From UBA8337 sp965657665 (GTDB lineage Bacteria > Pseudomonadota > Alphaproteobacteria > RS24), in contig CBFHPF010000021.1 of assembly GCA_965657665.1 (NCBI GenBank), positions 1 through 18,742 of the forward strand: DNA of 18,742 bases. Reading direction: 5' to 3'. This document shows, in pieces, positions 1 through 6,896 of the stretch (position 1 is its first letter; each line of letters begins with the position of its first letter). The position numbers and the translations under genes were made by a program. Below the pieces are notes generated by a model, which worked only from the letters and a program-made list of their open reading frames with translations, searched no databases and was not told the DNA's origin.

Positions 1-34
1 TAAAGCCTTTTTCGCTTTGTGCGCGAATGTTCAT
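1..34 (-). CDS. Start of a probable type IV prepilin or pseudopilin (cut by left edge)
   Basis: Reading leftwards from an ATG at 34-32 gives MNIRAQSEKGF and then a codon beginning with A before the window ends. A good Shine-Dalgarno sequence (AGGAGAG, about 7 bases upstream) supports this start. A short basic leader ending in Gly, followed by Phe, is the class III (prepilin) signal cleaved by PilD. Pilins usually continue Thr or Ser next, and both have codons that can begin with A. If so, the product would be inserted in the inner membrane, processed and assembled by a pilus machine such as the one encoded at 6897-14511. What is seen is only the start, the ribosome site and eleven residues; the pilin identity is inference. 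It is divergent from the STAS gene. Confidence 0.5.
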   Translation of the reverse strand, partial: MNIRAQSEKGF

Positions 35-191
35 GGGAACTCTCCTCTACTTACAGACGCGCAAACAGCGCGATACCCAACGTTCGGAGTAAACTTCAAA
101 ATCCGCGTCTTGGCAACAGCATTTTACACTTTTTCTTATGGTGTTTCGCAAAAAGCCCTACTATATAAATTGTAATCTATGAGGTAGTGAA
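35..191. promoter_or_regulatory. Divergent intergenic region with putative promoters
   Basis: This 157-base AT-rich gap separates the left-edge minus-strand gene from the STAS gene and should carry promoters for both. On the plus strand a weak sigma-70-like pair is visible: TTGGCA at 110-115 and TCTTAT at 134-139, spacer 18. A further AT-rich TATATAAAT stretch lies at 162-170. The STAS ribosome site GAGG is at 181-184. No clear operator palindrome was seen. The individual promoter elements are tentative. Confidence 0.35.
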
Positions 192-926
192 ATGGCGTTC
201 CAGTTTAAGCGTGACCGAAGCGAAAATCTGACACTCACTTTGGCCGGTGATATTGATTTAGAAGTCACACCGGACATTAAAACTCAGCTTAGCAGCCAGT
301 TAGGCGACGCCGCATCGCTGAACATTGATGCCGCCAGCGTTAGCTATCTCGACAGCTCCGGCGTATCCATTCTGGTGATTGCCATGCAAAGCTGCAAACA
401 AAAGCGGATTAATCTCTCGGTCAGTCGGGTCAGCGAAGAAGCTATGCGGGTTTTGCAACTCGCCAAACTCGATAAAATTTTGCCAATTGGTGAAATGACC
501 GGCAAAGCACATTTGGTCGACGTTGACGTGTTTTCCGACGTCGGCACCAATGACACTCAAATCGCCGAACAAGTTTCTGCCGGTGACGCGCAAGCTGCCG
601 ATAATAATATGGGCAACGACATGAGTGGGGATATGAGCGGGGATATGGGTGCCGCCGCGTCTGATGATGATCTCATCGCCGCTTTGAGCGCTGGCAATGT
701 ATCGAACGAACCGGCAGCCGCGCCGCAAGCCACTGAATTGGAAATGACACCTGAGCCGGCTGCTGAACCGACAGCTGAACCAAGCCCTGCGCCTGAGGCC
801 TCACCAACTCCGGCCCCGGCCCCGTCACCTGCACCGCAACCGACGCAAGATAATAGCGGCAGCGATGACGGCAATAATAATGGCAATAGCGGCGGCGGCA
901 GCTTCACGCCCGGCACGTTCGGCTAA
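192..926 (+). CDS. STAS-domain anti-sigma factor antagonist-like protein with long Pro/Ala/Asn-rich tail
   Basis: A STAS domain spans about residues 1-105. It has the diagnostic SYLDSSGVS loop (50-58), where Ser56 matches the serine phosphorylated in SpoIIAA/RsbV-type antagonists. In that family the unphosphorylated form binds an anti-sigma kinase or another partner, and phosphorylation releases it. Residues from about 110 to 244 are low complexity: acidic and Asn/Gly/Met-rich, then PAPEPA-like, then Gly/Ser/Asn-rich. The usual STAS antagonist is only about 100-120 residues, so the tail is an unusual addition. ATG 192 is preceded by GAGG at 7 bases. The next gene starts 11 bases after the stop and encodes a matching phosphatase/kinase, so the two form an operon and probably a regulatory pair. 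The target sigma factor or effector is unknown. Confidence 0.85.
   Translation: MAFQFKRDRSENLTLTLAGDIDLEVTPDIKTQLSSQLGDAASLNIDAASVSYLDSSGVSILVIAMQSCKQKRINLSVSRVSEEAMRVLQLAKLDKILPIGEMTGKAHLVDVDVFSDVGTNDTQIAEQVSAGDAQAADNNMGNDMSGDMSGDMGAAASDDDLIAALSAGNVSNEPAAAPQATELEMTPEPAAEPTAEPSPAPEASPTPAPAPSPAPQPTQDNSGSDDGNNNGNSGGGSFTPGTFG
618..653 (+). repeat. 12-bp tandem repeat coding DMSG units in the STAS tail
   Basis: About three 12-base units (GACATGAGTGGG, GATATGAGCGGG, then a degenerate GATATGGGTGCC) encode Asp-Met-Ser-Gly repeats. They sit in the disordered tail just after the STAS domain. The unit keeps the reading frame, so copy number can change without breaking the gene. Confidence 0.7.
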
Positions 927-937
927 GCCTCCTCGCC

Positions 938-2617
938 ATGCAGGACGTCAGCCAACAGCTGGACATCATTTACCGTATGATGACAGCCTTTGCGTCAAGT
1001 TCGGATATGTCGCAAACCCTTTATGAGGGGCTGGATTATATTCGTGAACAAATTGGCGCCGAGGCAGCGAGCTTTTTTTATCTCCACGAAGACCGCGATA
1101 TTTTGAAATGCGAAGCTTGCATCGGGCCGACAGATATTACCGGCCTCGAAATCCCTGCTTCAGCGGGCATTGTCGGCGCCGTAACCCAAAGCGATGAAAT
1201 GCGCTATGTACGCGACACCTCGCAAGATAGCGACTTTACCGGCGCGGTCGATGCAAAAACCGGCTTTGTAACCAAATCGATGATATGCGTGCCGGTTTCA
1301 GGCAATGGCAAAAGCTATGGCGCATTGCAATTGATCAACCGTTTGGACGGCAATTTCTTTACCGACAATGATGCCGCGCTGGTTTCGGTTTACGGCAAGA
1401 GCGCCGCTTTAGCGTTGGCCAATTCGCAAATGACCAAACGTATGGTCGAAGCCGATAGCTATCAGCGCGAATTGCGTATGGCATCTAAAGTGCAAGAAAG
1501 CCTTTTTCCTGAACCGCAATATGACTTCATTCACGGCATTAATATTCCGAAAAAAGGCGTGTCGGGCGATTTATATGATTATGTCATGCGTGGTAACCGT
1601 TTATACTTTTGCATGGCTGATGTGTCAGGCAAGGGCACCGATGCCGCGCTGGTTATGTCAAAAACCATATCACTGTTTCGCGCCATTAGCCGCGACGCGC
1701 CGGATGTGGCGCAACTGGCCGCGCGGGTCAATACTGAGTTAGTGGAAACCGCGACAAACGGCATGTTCGTCACCGCCATCATTGGCGCATATGACCCCGA
1801 GAGCGGTGAGATGCAATGCTGCAATGCCGGCCATGAGCCGGGCCTTTTGCTGGATGCAAAAGGGGCTTTTAATTATGTCGAAGCCAGCTTGCAGCCGTTA
1901 GGCATTCTGGATTTTGAGGCGGCAGATATTGTCGTTGAAACGCATAATCTCAGCCATCAGCGTTTCTTTTGTTATTCGGACGGTATTACTGAAGCTGAAA
2001 TTCACGGGCAAATGTTAGGCGCGACCAAGCTGGCCGAAGTATTGGCGCAACAAATGGATTTGAGCGTTCAACATCAAGTTGAGCATACAGTGCAAATTGT
2101 CCGCGATAAGGTAGAGGTTTTGCCCGATGATTTGACGTTGCTGGGGCTGGGCTGTGCGCCGGTTGTGCGTGCCGGTGGTGGACCTGAAACCGTTATTGTC
2201 GAACCCACACTGGCCGGTGAAAACCTCCTCTTCAATATTTCCATCATCAATGAAGTGCAAGAGCTGCGCCGGCTTCGCCGCGAGATTGAGAACACATTGA
2301 GCGACACACGCGCGCGCGACATTATTATGAATGTCAATCTGGCAGTCGACGAAGCGACACAAAACATTATCCGCCATGCGTTTCCCGAAGGCATGACCGG
2401 ACAGATTGAAATCAGCGGTTATATCGCTAACAATCTGCTGCATATCAGCTTGGTTGATACCGCGCCTTTGATTGATATTGACAAGGTAAGGCCGCGCGAT
2501 TTGGAAGAATTGCGTGAAGGCGGCCTCGGCACACATTTCATTATGGAAACAACAGAAGACGCACGGTGGTGGCACGATAATGGCCGCAACCGGTTGGATT
2601 TAAGTTTCAGTCTCTAG
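938..2617 (+). CDS. GAF - PP2C (SpoIIE/RsbU) phosphatase - HATPase (RsbW-like) serine kinase
   Basis: Three domains occur in order. A GAF sensor domain covers about residues 15-165. A PP2C/SpoIIE phosphatase (about 185-405) has metal-site motifs SGDLYD (209-214), ADVSGKG (227-233), NAGHEPG, YSDGITEA (346-353) and PDDLTLLG. A GHKL/HATPase domain (about 425-559) has the N-box EATQN (Glu472, Asn476), the expected catalytic and ATP-binding pair, and a GGLGTHFI lid. The G1 motif reads VDTAPLID, which departs from the usual D-x-G form. The family logic is that kinase and phosphatase act in opposite directions on a STAS serine, and the adjacent STAS protein is the obvious substrate. HsbR and SypE carry a similar kinase/phosphatase pair controlled by a receiver domain; here a GAF domain replaces it. 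There is no good Shine-Dalgarno, so translation may be coupled to the STAS gene. The 3' end overlaps the convergent transglutaminase gene by 18 bases. Confidence 0.88.
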   Translation: MQDVSQQLDIIYRMMTAFASSSDMSQTLYEGLDYIREQIGAEAASFFYLHEDRDILKCEACIGPTDITGLEIPASAGIVGAVTQSDEMRYVRDTSQDSDFTGAVDAKTGFVTKSMICVPVSGNGKSYGALQLINRLDGNFFTDNDAALVSVYGKSAALALANSQMTKRMVEADSYQRELRMASKVQESLFPEPQYDFIHGINIPKKGVSGDLYDYVMRGNRLYFCMADVSGKGTDAALVMSKTISLFRAISRDAPDVAQLAARVNTELVETATNGMFVTAIIGAYDPESGEMQCCNAGHEPGLLLDAKGAFNYVEASLQPLGILDFEAADIVVETHNLSHQRFFCYSDGITEAEIHGQMLGATKLAEVLAQQMDLSVQHQVEHTVQIVRDKVEVLPDDLTLLGLGCAPVVRAGGGPETVIVEPTLAGENLLFNISIINEVQELRRLRREIENTLSDTRARDIIMNVNLAVDEATQNIIRHAFPEGMTGQIEISGYIANNLLHISLVDTAPLIDIDKVRPRDLEELREGGLGTHFIMETTEDARWWHDNGRNRLDLSFSL

Positions 2618-4603
2618 CTTGTTACTTTTATAGCGGGCGATTTGTGTCAATTGCTGCGCCAGCTGGCGGCGCAAGGCAGCCTGTTCGGCTTTATCCAGCG
2701 CGCGGCCAGAAAACAACATATCGCAAATCAGCGTCGCGCTTTCGCCAATCGGTTTTGCCAAGGCCGGAACTTGGCTTTGCCAACGAGCGGCAAAATCCAT
2801 ACGCCCTTCATGTAACGGGCGCTCAACCCCATATTTCTTTGCCAATGCAAAAAATTTCTGGTCGAGGCGCACAAATGGGTCGCGACGCATATACCAACGC
2901 ACCAATAAAAGCGGCGCAATAAAAGCCAGAGTGCCGAACAGCCAAAATGTGCCGAAAGAAACCAACCGTCCCAGAACTGTGCCTTCCAGCAATTCTTGGC
3001 GGGCTTGTTCGTCATACAAAACAATGTCGCTGTTAATGCGAACAATAAAAGCATCTAAGCGTTGCAGATTGCGCGCCAATTCTCCGCGCCAACCTTCCTG
3101 CTGTTCAATAGTCGTAGCGGCAATTTGACGGCTGGCGAATTGCGCTTGCGCATCGGGCACGATTTGGGTCGGGTCAAAACGCTGCCACTGGCCGGGCGCC
3201 ATTTCAACTTCGACCCAAGCATGCGCATCGGATTGGCGGACGCGATAATAATTACCATAGCTATTCCACTCACCACCGTGATAGCCGATAATAACATTGG
3301 CCGGAATACCGGCAGCGCGCAAAGCCGCCGCCATCGCCATCGCATAGTGACTGCAATAGCCACGTTTCGTATCAAAGAAGAAGCGATCGATTTTGTCATC
3401 ACCATCGAGCTTAGGTGGCGACAAAGTATAGCCATATCCATTGGCCGAAAAACGGCGCATGATTTGCGTTACAAAAGCCTCGCGCGACCCGGCCCGCGCA
3501 TAGGTTTCTTGCGCCCAAGCGCTCAACCTCGGCTGACCTGATATGAGCGGCAAGCTGTCTAAATAAACATTAAACGGATTATCCAGCGCTGTGCGCATAC
3601 TCACTTGCTGCTCAAGCACGGATATACGCCGCCGTTTGACGAACTCACCCTCAGGATTAAGGCGTGATTCCGCATCAACTGACGAAACCAGCGGCACGCC
3701 CAAAACCGGATGCCAATCCGGCGCAGCCTCAGCATGGCGAATGGTCACGTCAATCGGACGGCGCACATTGCCCAAAGTGCCGGTGAAAGGCGGCAGCCCA
3801 CGAAACAAATCGGCGGTTGGCGCGCGCATCCAGCGCGCACCCTGCATTTGGGTCAGCACATGAACGCGCCAATATAAATCGCTCTGCGGCAAGGGCGCAG
3901 GCAGAAAAGCGCGAAACGCATCTTCGCCGTTTAAAATGACATCCGAAAAACGCCCCATGTCCAATTCATCGCCGACACCGGAAGAAGCTTCTTCTTGCTG
4001 AAACCCCGGAATGGCACTTGGGTTGATACGCGGCATTAGGATAAAGGCGGCAATAGCAAAAAACAAAGAGCCACTCAGCGCGACAATAATCGGCAAAAGC
4101 CGAATGCGCAGACCCGAGAGCGGCATATCATTTATCCGCAAAGTATAAACGCCGGTGTAGAAAATGACGCTGACCAGCAGCAATAAAAATACAAACACAT
4201 TGCTCGACAGCACCATGACGCATAGCGCGGGAAAAATAACGCCAATGAGATTAAACGCACCCGGGCGTCCGTCTTCTTGCACCTGCTCAGCCGCCGCCAA
4301 AACCAAAACCATCAGCATAAAAAACGGCGCTTGCGGCGGTCGCACCAATTGCGCCAATAGATAAAAATTAGCGACGATTAGAAATAAAATTAACGCTGTA
4401 CGTTTCCAATTACGGCGCAATAGTCCGACCGGCCACATCAGCGTGTAAAGAATGAAAGCGCGCCAATCGATAAACAAAGACAATGCCGCCGCAACCGGAA
4501 GCGCACCGGCATAAAGCAGCAAAGCCGTCACTTGGCCATAGGCTGTGCCGGGTAAAAACGGCACGAGTTTATCGCTATTATTATTGCGCGCGCGCCAAAG
4601 CAT
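2600..4603 (-). CDS. tgpA: TgpA-like membrane transglutaminase (DUF3488 - transglutaminase - DUF4129)
   Basis: The first 190 residues or so hold several membrane helices (DUF3488 type). An extracytoplasmic transglutaminase-like domain follows with a full Cys-His-Asp triad: Cys417 in GYCSHYA, His461 in DAHAWVE and Asp477 in RFDPT. One more helix lies near 553-570, followed by a cytoplasmic tail resembling DUF4129. This matches TgpA of Pseudomonas aeruginosa, an inner-membrane protein with a periplasmic transglutaminase domain. The substrate is unknown, and envelope protein or peptide linkage or hydrolysis is inference. ATG 4603 (667 residues) is preferred because of GGGAG upstream and a short overlap of 23 bases with the DUF58 gene. 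Longer starts at 4633 (ATG) and 4651 (GTG) are possible. It is the last gene of a moxR-DUF58-tgpA operon. Confidence 0.88.
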   Translation of the reverse strand: MLWRARNNNSDKLVPFLPGTAYGQVTALLLYAGALPVAAALSLFIDWRAFILYTLMWPVGLLRRNWKRTALILFLIVANFYLLAQLVRPPQAPFFMLMVLVLAAAEQVQEDGRPGAFNLIGVIFPALCVMVLSSNVFVFLLLLVSVIFYTGVYTLRINDMPLSGLRIRLLPIIVALSGSLFFAIAAFILMPRINPSAIPGFQQEEASSGVGDELDMGRFSDVILNGEDAFRAFLPAPLPQSDLYWRVHVLTQMQGARWMRAPTADLFRGLPPFTGTLGNVRRPIDVTIRHAEAAPDWHPVLGVPLVSSVDAESRLNPEGEFVKRRRISVLEQQVSMRTALDNPFNVYLDSLPLISGQPRLSAWAQETYARAGSREAFVTQIMRRFSANGYGYTLSPPKLDGDDKIDRFFFDTKRGYCSHYAMAMAAALRAAGIPANVIIGYHGGEWNSYGNYYRVRQSDAHAWVEVEMAPGQWQRFDPTQIVPDAQAQFASRQIAATTIEQQEGWRGELARNLQRLDAFIVRINSDIVLYDEQARQELLEGTVLGRLVSFGTFWLFGTLAFIAPLLLVRWYMRRDPFVRLDQKFFALAKKYGVERPLHEGRMDFAARWQSQVPALAKPIGESATLICDMLFSGRALDKAEQAALRRQLAQQLTQIARYKSNKLETET

Positions 4604-5549
4604 AATATGCCTGCTCCCGTGCTGCCTTGTCATAAACTTGATAATCCGCACCGTTCAATGTCATGCGCGCAGGTGCGCCCAGCCGCTCAGCAACCAGCAA
4701 CCCGCCCGACAAATAACACAAGCCGCTTTCCAGTGCTCCCGATGGCTGACGCAAAATCATTTCACCTTGCGCATCCAGCCCATGCTCGCGCACCATCATT
4801 TCGCGCGTGGTCGCAAAGCGTTTCCAATCAATGCGCGCCGGTGGGTCGCTATCTTGATAATCGCGCAAATCGCCCAGCTCATCAGCATAATTGCTTTGCT
4901 GCTTTTTCTCATCGGCCATTTGCGCCATCGCCGGATTACCGCGCGGATATCGTGTTGCTGATTGCTCATCGGGTTTGGGCGCGACAACCAATTCACCTGG
5001 CGGGTTAAGCCAACTCCAAGCACGCGCAATACCGAACGGAAAAAGCGTCTGCACCTTTAGCGGGGCAATCGAATAAACACCGCGCTCATATGCGCCGACC
5101 GGCACCAGCAGACTGGCCGCGCCATTTGATAAATCAACTTTCATCTCGCCATATGGGCCGACTAAAACCACATTAAAAGCGGGCTGAGCTTTTTTGATGC
5201 GCAGGCGAATATGTTGCCGCTCTCCGGCATAATAATAAGGCTCAATATCGGCCTCGATAATCATGCCTTGCAAATTACGTACGCTGGCAATCAGCGACAG
5301 CATGAAAACCAGAAACAGAAAAATCACGCCGAGTAGGATGAAATTATTCTGCACCTTGTAGCCCATGGCGAAGCTGGCCAGCACAAGAAAGCCGGCATAG
5401 AGACCGAAGCGATTAGGTAAGATAAAAATATTGCTTTGGCGAATATGCCATGCGCCATGCGTCCAGCTTCGGCGGCGTTGCGCCAAAACGCGAGAGACCC
5501 GTTCGGAAATCGAAAATCGACGGGTTGGCGGGGCGACCGCCTCACTCAC
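4581..5549 (-). CDS. DUF58 domain membrane protein, MoxR partner
   Basis: Two hydrophobic segments lie at about residues 43-62 and 68-90. They are followed by a beta-rich region and the DUF58 signature, seen here as LRDYQDSDPPARIDWKRF (228-245) and then MMVREHG. DUF58 proteins are almost always encoded next to MoxR ATPases and are thought to be their clients or partners at the membrane; the biochemical role is not established. The start is taken as GTG 5549 because GTGA overlaps the moxR stop (TGA at 5548-5546), a classic translational-coupling junction. A longer TTG start at 5666 would overlap moxR by 120 bases and add a Cys-rich, non-homologous-looking segment. The length of 322 residues is normal for the family. 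Confidence 0.87.
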   Translation of the reverse strand: MSEAVAPPTRRFSISERVSRVLAQRRRSWTHGAWHIRQSNIFILPNRFGLYAGFLVLASFAMGYKVQNNFILLGVIFLFLVFMLSLIASVRNLQGMIIEADIEPYYYAGERQHIRLRIKKAQPAFNVVLVGPYGEMKVDLSNGAASLLVPVGAYERGVYSIAPLKVQTLFPFGIARAWSWLNPPGELVVAPKPDEQSATRYPRGNPAMAQMADEKKQQSNYADELGDLRDYQDSDPPARIDWKRFATTREMMVREHGLDAQGEMILRQPSGALESGLCYLSGGLLVAERLGAPARMTLNGADYQVYDKAAREQAYYALARAQ

Positions 5550-6487
5550 GGCGCTGCCACCGCCTGAACAATATCGCTCAGCATAGCAGCCGAGGCACCG
5601 GTTACCGGCCCAAGGCGATGTTGCAAGGCCGGCACAAAAACCGCCTGCACATCTTCCGGCAAACAATAATCGCGGCCCTCAATCATCGCATGCGCTTGCG
5701 CCAGACCTTTGATTTGAATGAGCGCGCGCACCGATAAATTCGGTAGGCTGGCACTGCGAAGCTGTGCCGCCAATTGCTGCACATAAGCAATAATCGGGTC
5801 AGAAAAACCAATATCATGGCATTTGGCACAAAGAGCGTTAAACGCCCCTGCCGCCAAAACCGGCGCGCCATGCTCAAACTGTTCTGCGCCTGATTGGGCG
5901 GCGCGCAAAATATCTGCTTCCACATCTGCCGATGGCAAGCCGAGGCTGAATGAAAGCGCAAAACGGTCAAGCTGCGATTCCGGCAGAGGCGACACACCAA
6001 TTTGCTCAGTCGGGTTTTGCGTCGCGATAACGATAAACGGCTCAGGCAAAGCATAGCTCGTCGAGTCTACCGTCACCTGACGTTCGGCCATGGCTTCCAG
6101 CAAAGCCGACTGGCTTTTTGACGGCGCACGGTTCAACTCATCAGCCAGCAATAGCTGGGTAAAAACCGGCCCCTGGCGAAATGCAAAATCGCCGCTTTTC
6201 GGGTCAAACATATTAACCCCAACAATATCCGATGGCGTGGTGTCATTAGTGCACTGCAAGCGGCTCCAATTAAGCTGCAAGTGATAGCCAAGCGCGCGCG
6301 CCAGACTGGTCTTGCCCATGCCCGGCGCATCCTCAATCAGCACATGCCCGCCTGACAACATGGCCGCCAAGGCGAGCCGCACTTGCGGACGCTTGTCGCG
6401 CACGGACACCAAAACGGCATCTACAACATCCGCCAGCTGGCTCAAATCAGCTTGTTTTGTCGCGCTATTATCTTCTGCCGCACTCAT
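5546..6487 (-). CDS. moxR: MoxR-family AAA+ ATPase
   Basis: This is a complete AAA+ ATPase of about 313 residues. Walker A is EDAPGMGKT (52-60), Walker B is LLLADELNRAPSK (112-124), sensor 1 is IATQNP (154-159), and the LPESQLDRF motif (168-176) is typical of MoxR. The family acts as a chaperone that remodels or activates partner proteins, here presumably the DUF58 and transglutaminase products of the same operon. ATG 6487 is chosen because GGAG lies 6 bases upstream. ATG 6499 and TTG 6535 are upstream alternatives with poorer ribosome sites. It is the first gene of the minus-strand operon and is divergent from the small cysteine protein across a 98-base gap. The VWA (Bat) proteins often found in such operons are absent here. 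Confidence 0.93.
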   Translation of the reverse strand: MSAAEDNSATKQADLSQLADVVDAVLVSVRDKRPQVRLALAAMLSGGHVLIEDAPGMGKTSLARALGYHLQLNWSRLQCTNDTTPSDIVGVNMFDPKSGDFAFRQGPVFTQLLLADELNRAPSKSQSALLEAMAERQVTVDSTSYALPEPFIVIATQNPTEQIGVSPLPESQLDRFALSFSLGLPSADVEADILRAAQSGAEQFEHGAPVLAAGAFNALCAKCHDIGFSDPIIAYVQQLAAQLRSASLPNLSVRALIQIKGLAQAHAMIEGRDYCLPEDVQAVFVPALQHRLGPVTGASAAMLSDIVQAVAAP

Positions 6488-6585
6488 ACTCAACTCCATC
6501 GTTAATGGTTCAGAACATATAGGGTTAGGGGCCAAAATCCATAAAGAATCTTGCTTTTTTTCACATCACGCGCCAGTTTGCTGGG

Positions 6586-6822
6586 ATGGAAGACACAAGT
6601 TTTATTGCCCCTGTTGCACCTACGCCGATTGTTCATTGTCGCCATTGCCGCTTTTGGGACGCGCATATGATTTCGCGCCCAACCCGCACGCCGGAAGGTT
6701 TATGCCGTCGCAAAGCCCCACAACCGGCGATTGTCAGTGATGAAACAGATAATGGCACAAGCTGGCCGAAAACCTTTGAAGATGATTGGTGTGGCGAAGG
6801 CGAGCCGATAGACCCAGCCTAA
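6586..6822 (+). CDS. Small four-cysteine protein (CxxC...C...WCGE), function unknown
   Basis: This 78-residue soluble protein has Cys18 and Cys21 (CRHC), Cys40 (GLCRR) and Cys69 (DDWCGE). The spacing CxxC-x18-C-x28-C, with a Pro-rich middle and a Trp-Pro near 60, recalls a group of small uncharacterised proteobacterial and phage proteins ending in a DWCGE-type motif. Four cysteines suggest a bound metal or Fe-S centre, but that is inference. The ribosome site is poor (GGG touches the ATG). It stands alone on the plus strand between divergent moxR and convergent pilC. Its stop codon falls in the first unit of a 12-bp tandem repeat, and the neighbouring frame stays open through the repeat as PKEQ units. 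The present C-terminus could therefore be a frameshifted version of a longer protein. Confidence 0.65.
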   Translation: MEDTSFIAPVAPTPIVHCRHCRFWDAHMISRPTRTPEGLCRRKAPQPAIVSDETDNGTSWPKTFEDDWCGEGEPIDPA

Positions 6823-6880
6823 AGAACAGCCTAAAGAACAGCCTAAAGAACAGCCTAGAACACAGCCTAAAGCAGAGCCT
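6815..6880 (+). repeat. 12-bp tandem repeat (CAGCCTAAAGAA) over the stop codon of the small cysteine gene
   Basis: Three perfect units of CAGCCTAAAGAA (6815-6850) are followed by two to two and a half degenerate units to about 6880. Each perfect unit carries an in-frame TAA relative to the upstream gene, so the stop codon itself is repeated. In the +1 frame the array reads PKEQ PKEQ PKEQ PRTQ PKAE. It fills the gap between the small gene and the convergent pilC. No intrinsic terminator was seen here. Confidence 0.9.
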
Positions 6881-6896
6881 CAAATTTTCTGGCAGC

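Noticed and set aside
300..916. Minus-strand open frames of up to 142 residues opposite the STAS gene
   Set aside because: They lie fully antisense to a gene with clear STAS motifs and a good ribosome site, and their compositions are Pro/Ser/Ala shadows of it.
2015..2575. 186-residue minus-strand frame opposite the HATPase region
   Set aside because: Antisense to conserved kinase motifs, with no recognisable domain and no fitting ribosome site.
6815..6880. CRISPR-like array
   Set aside because: Units are 12 bases, directly adjacent, with no spacers and no cas genes.
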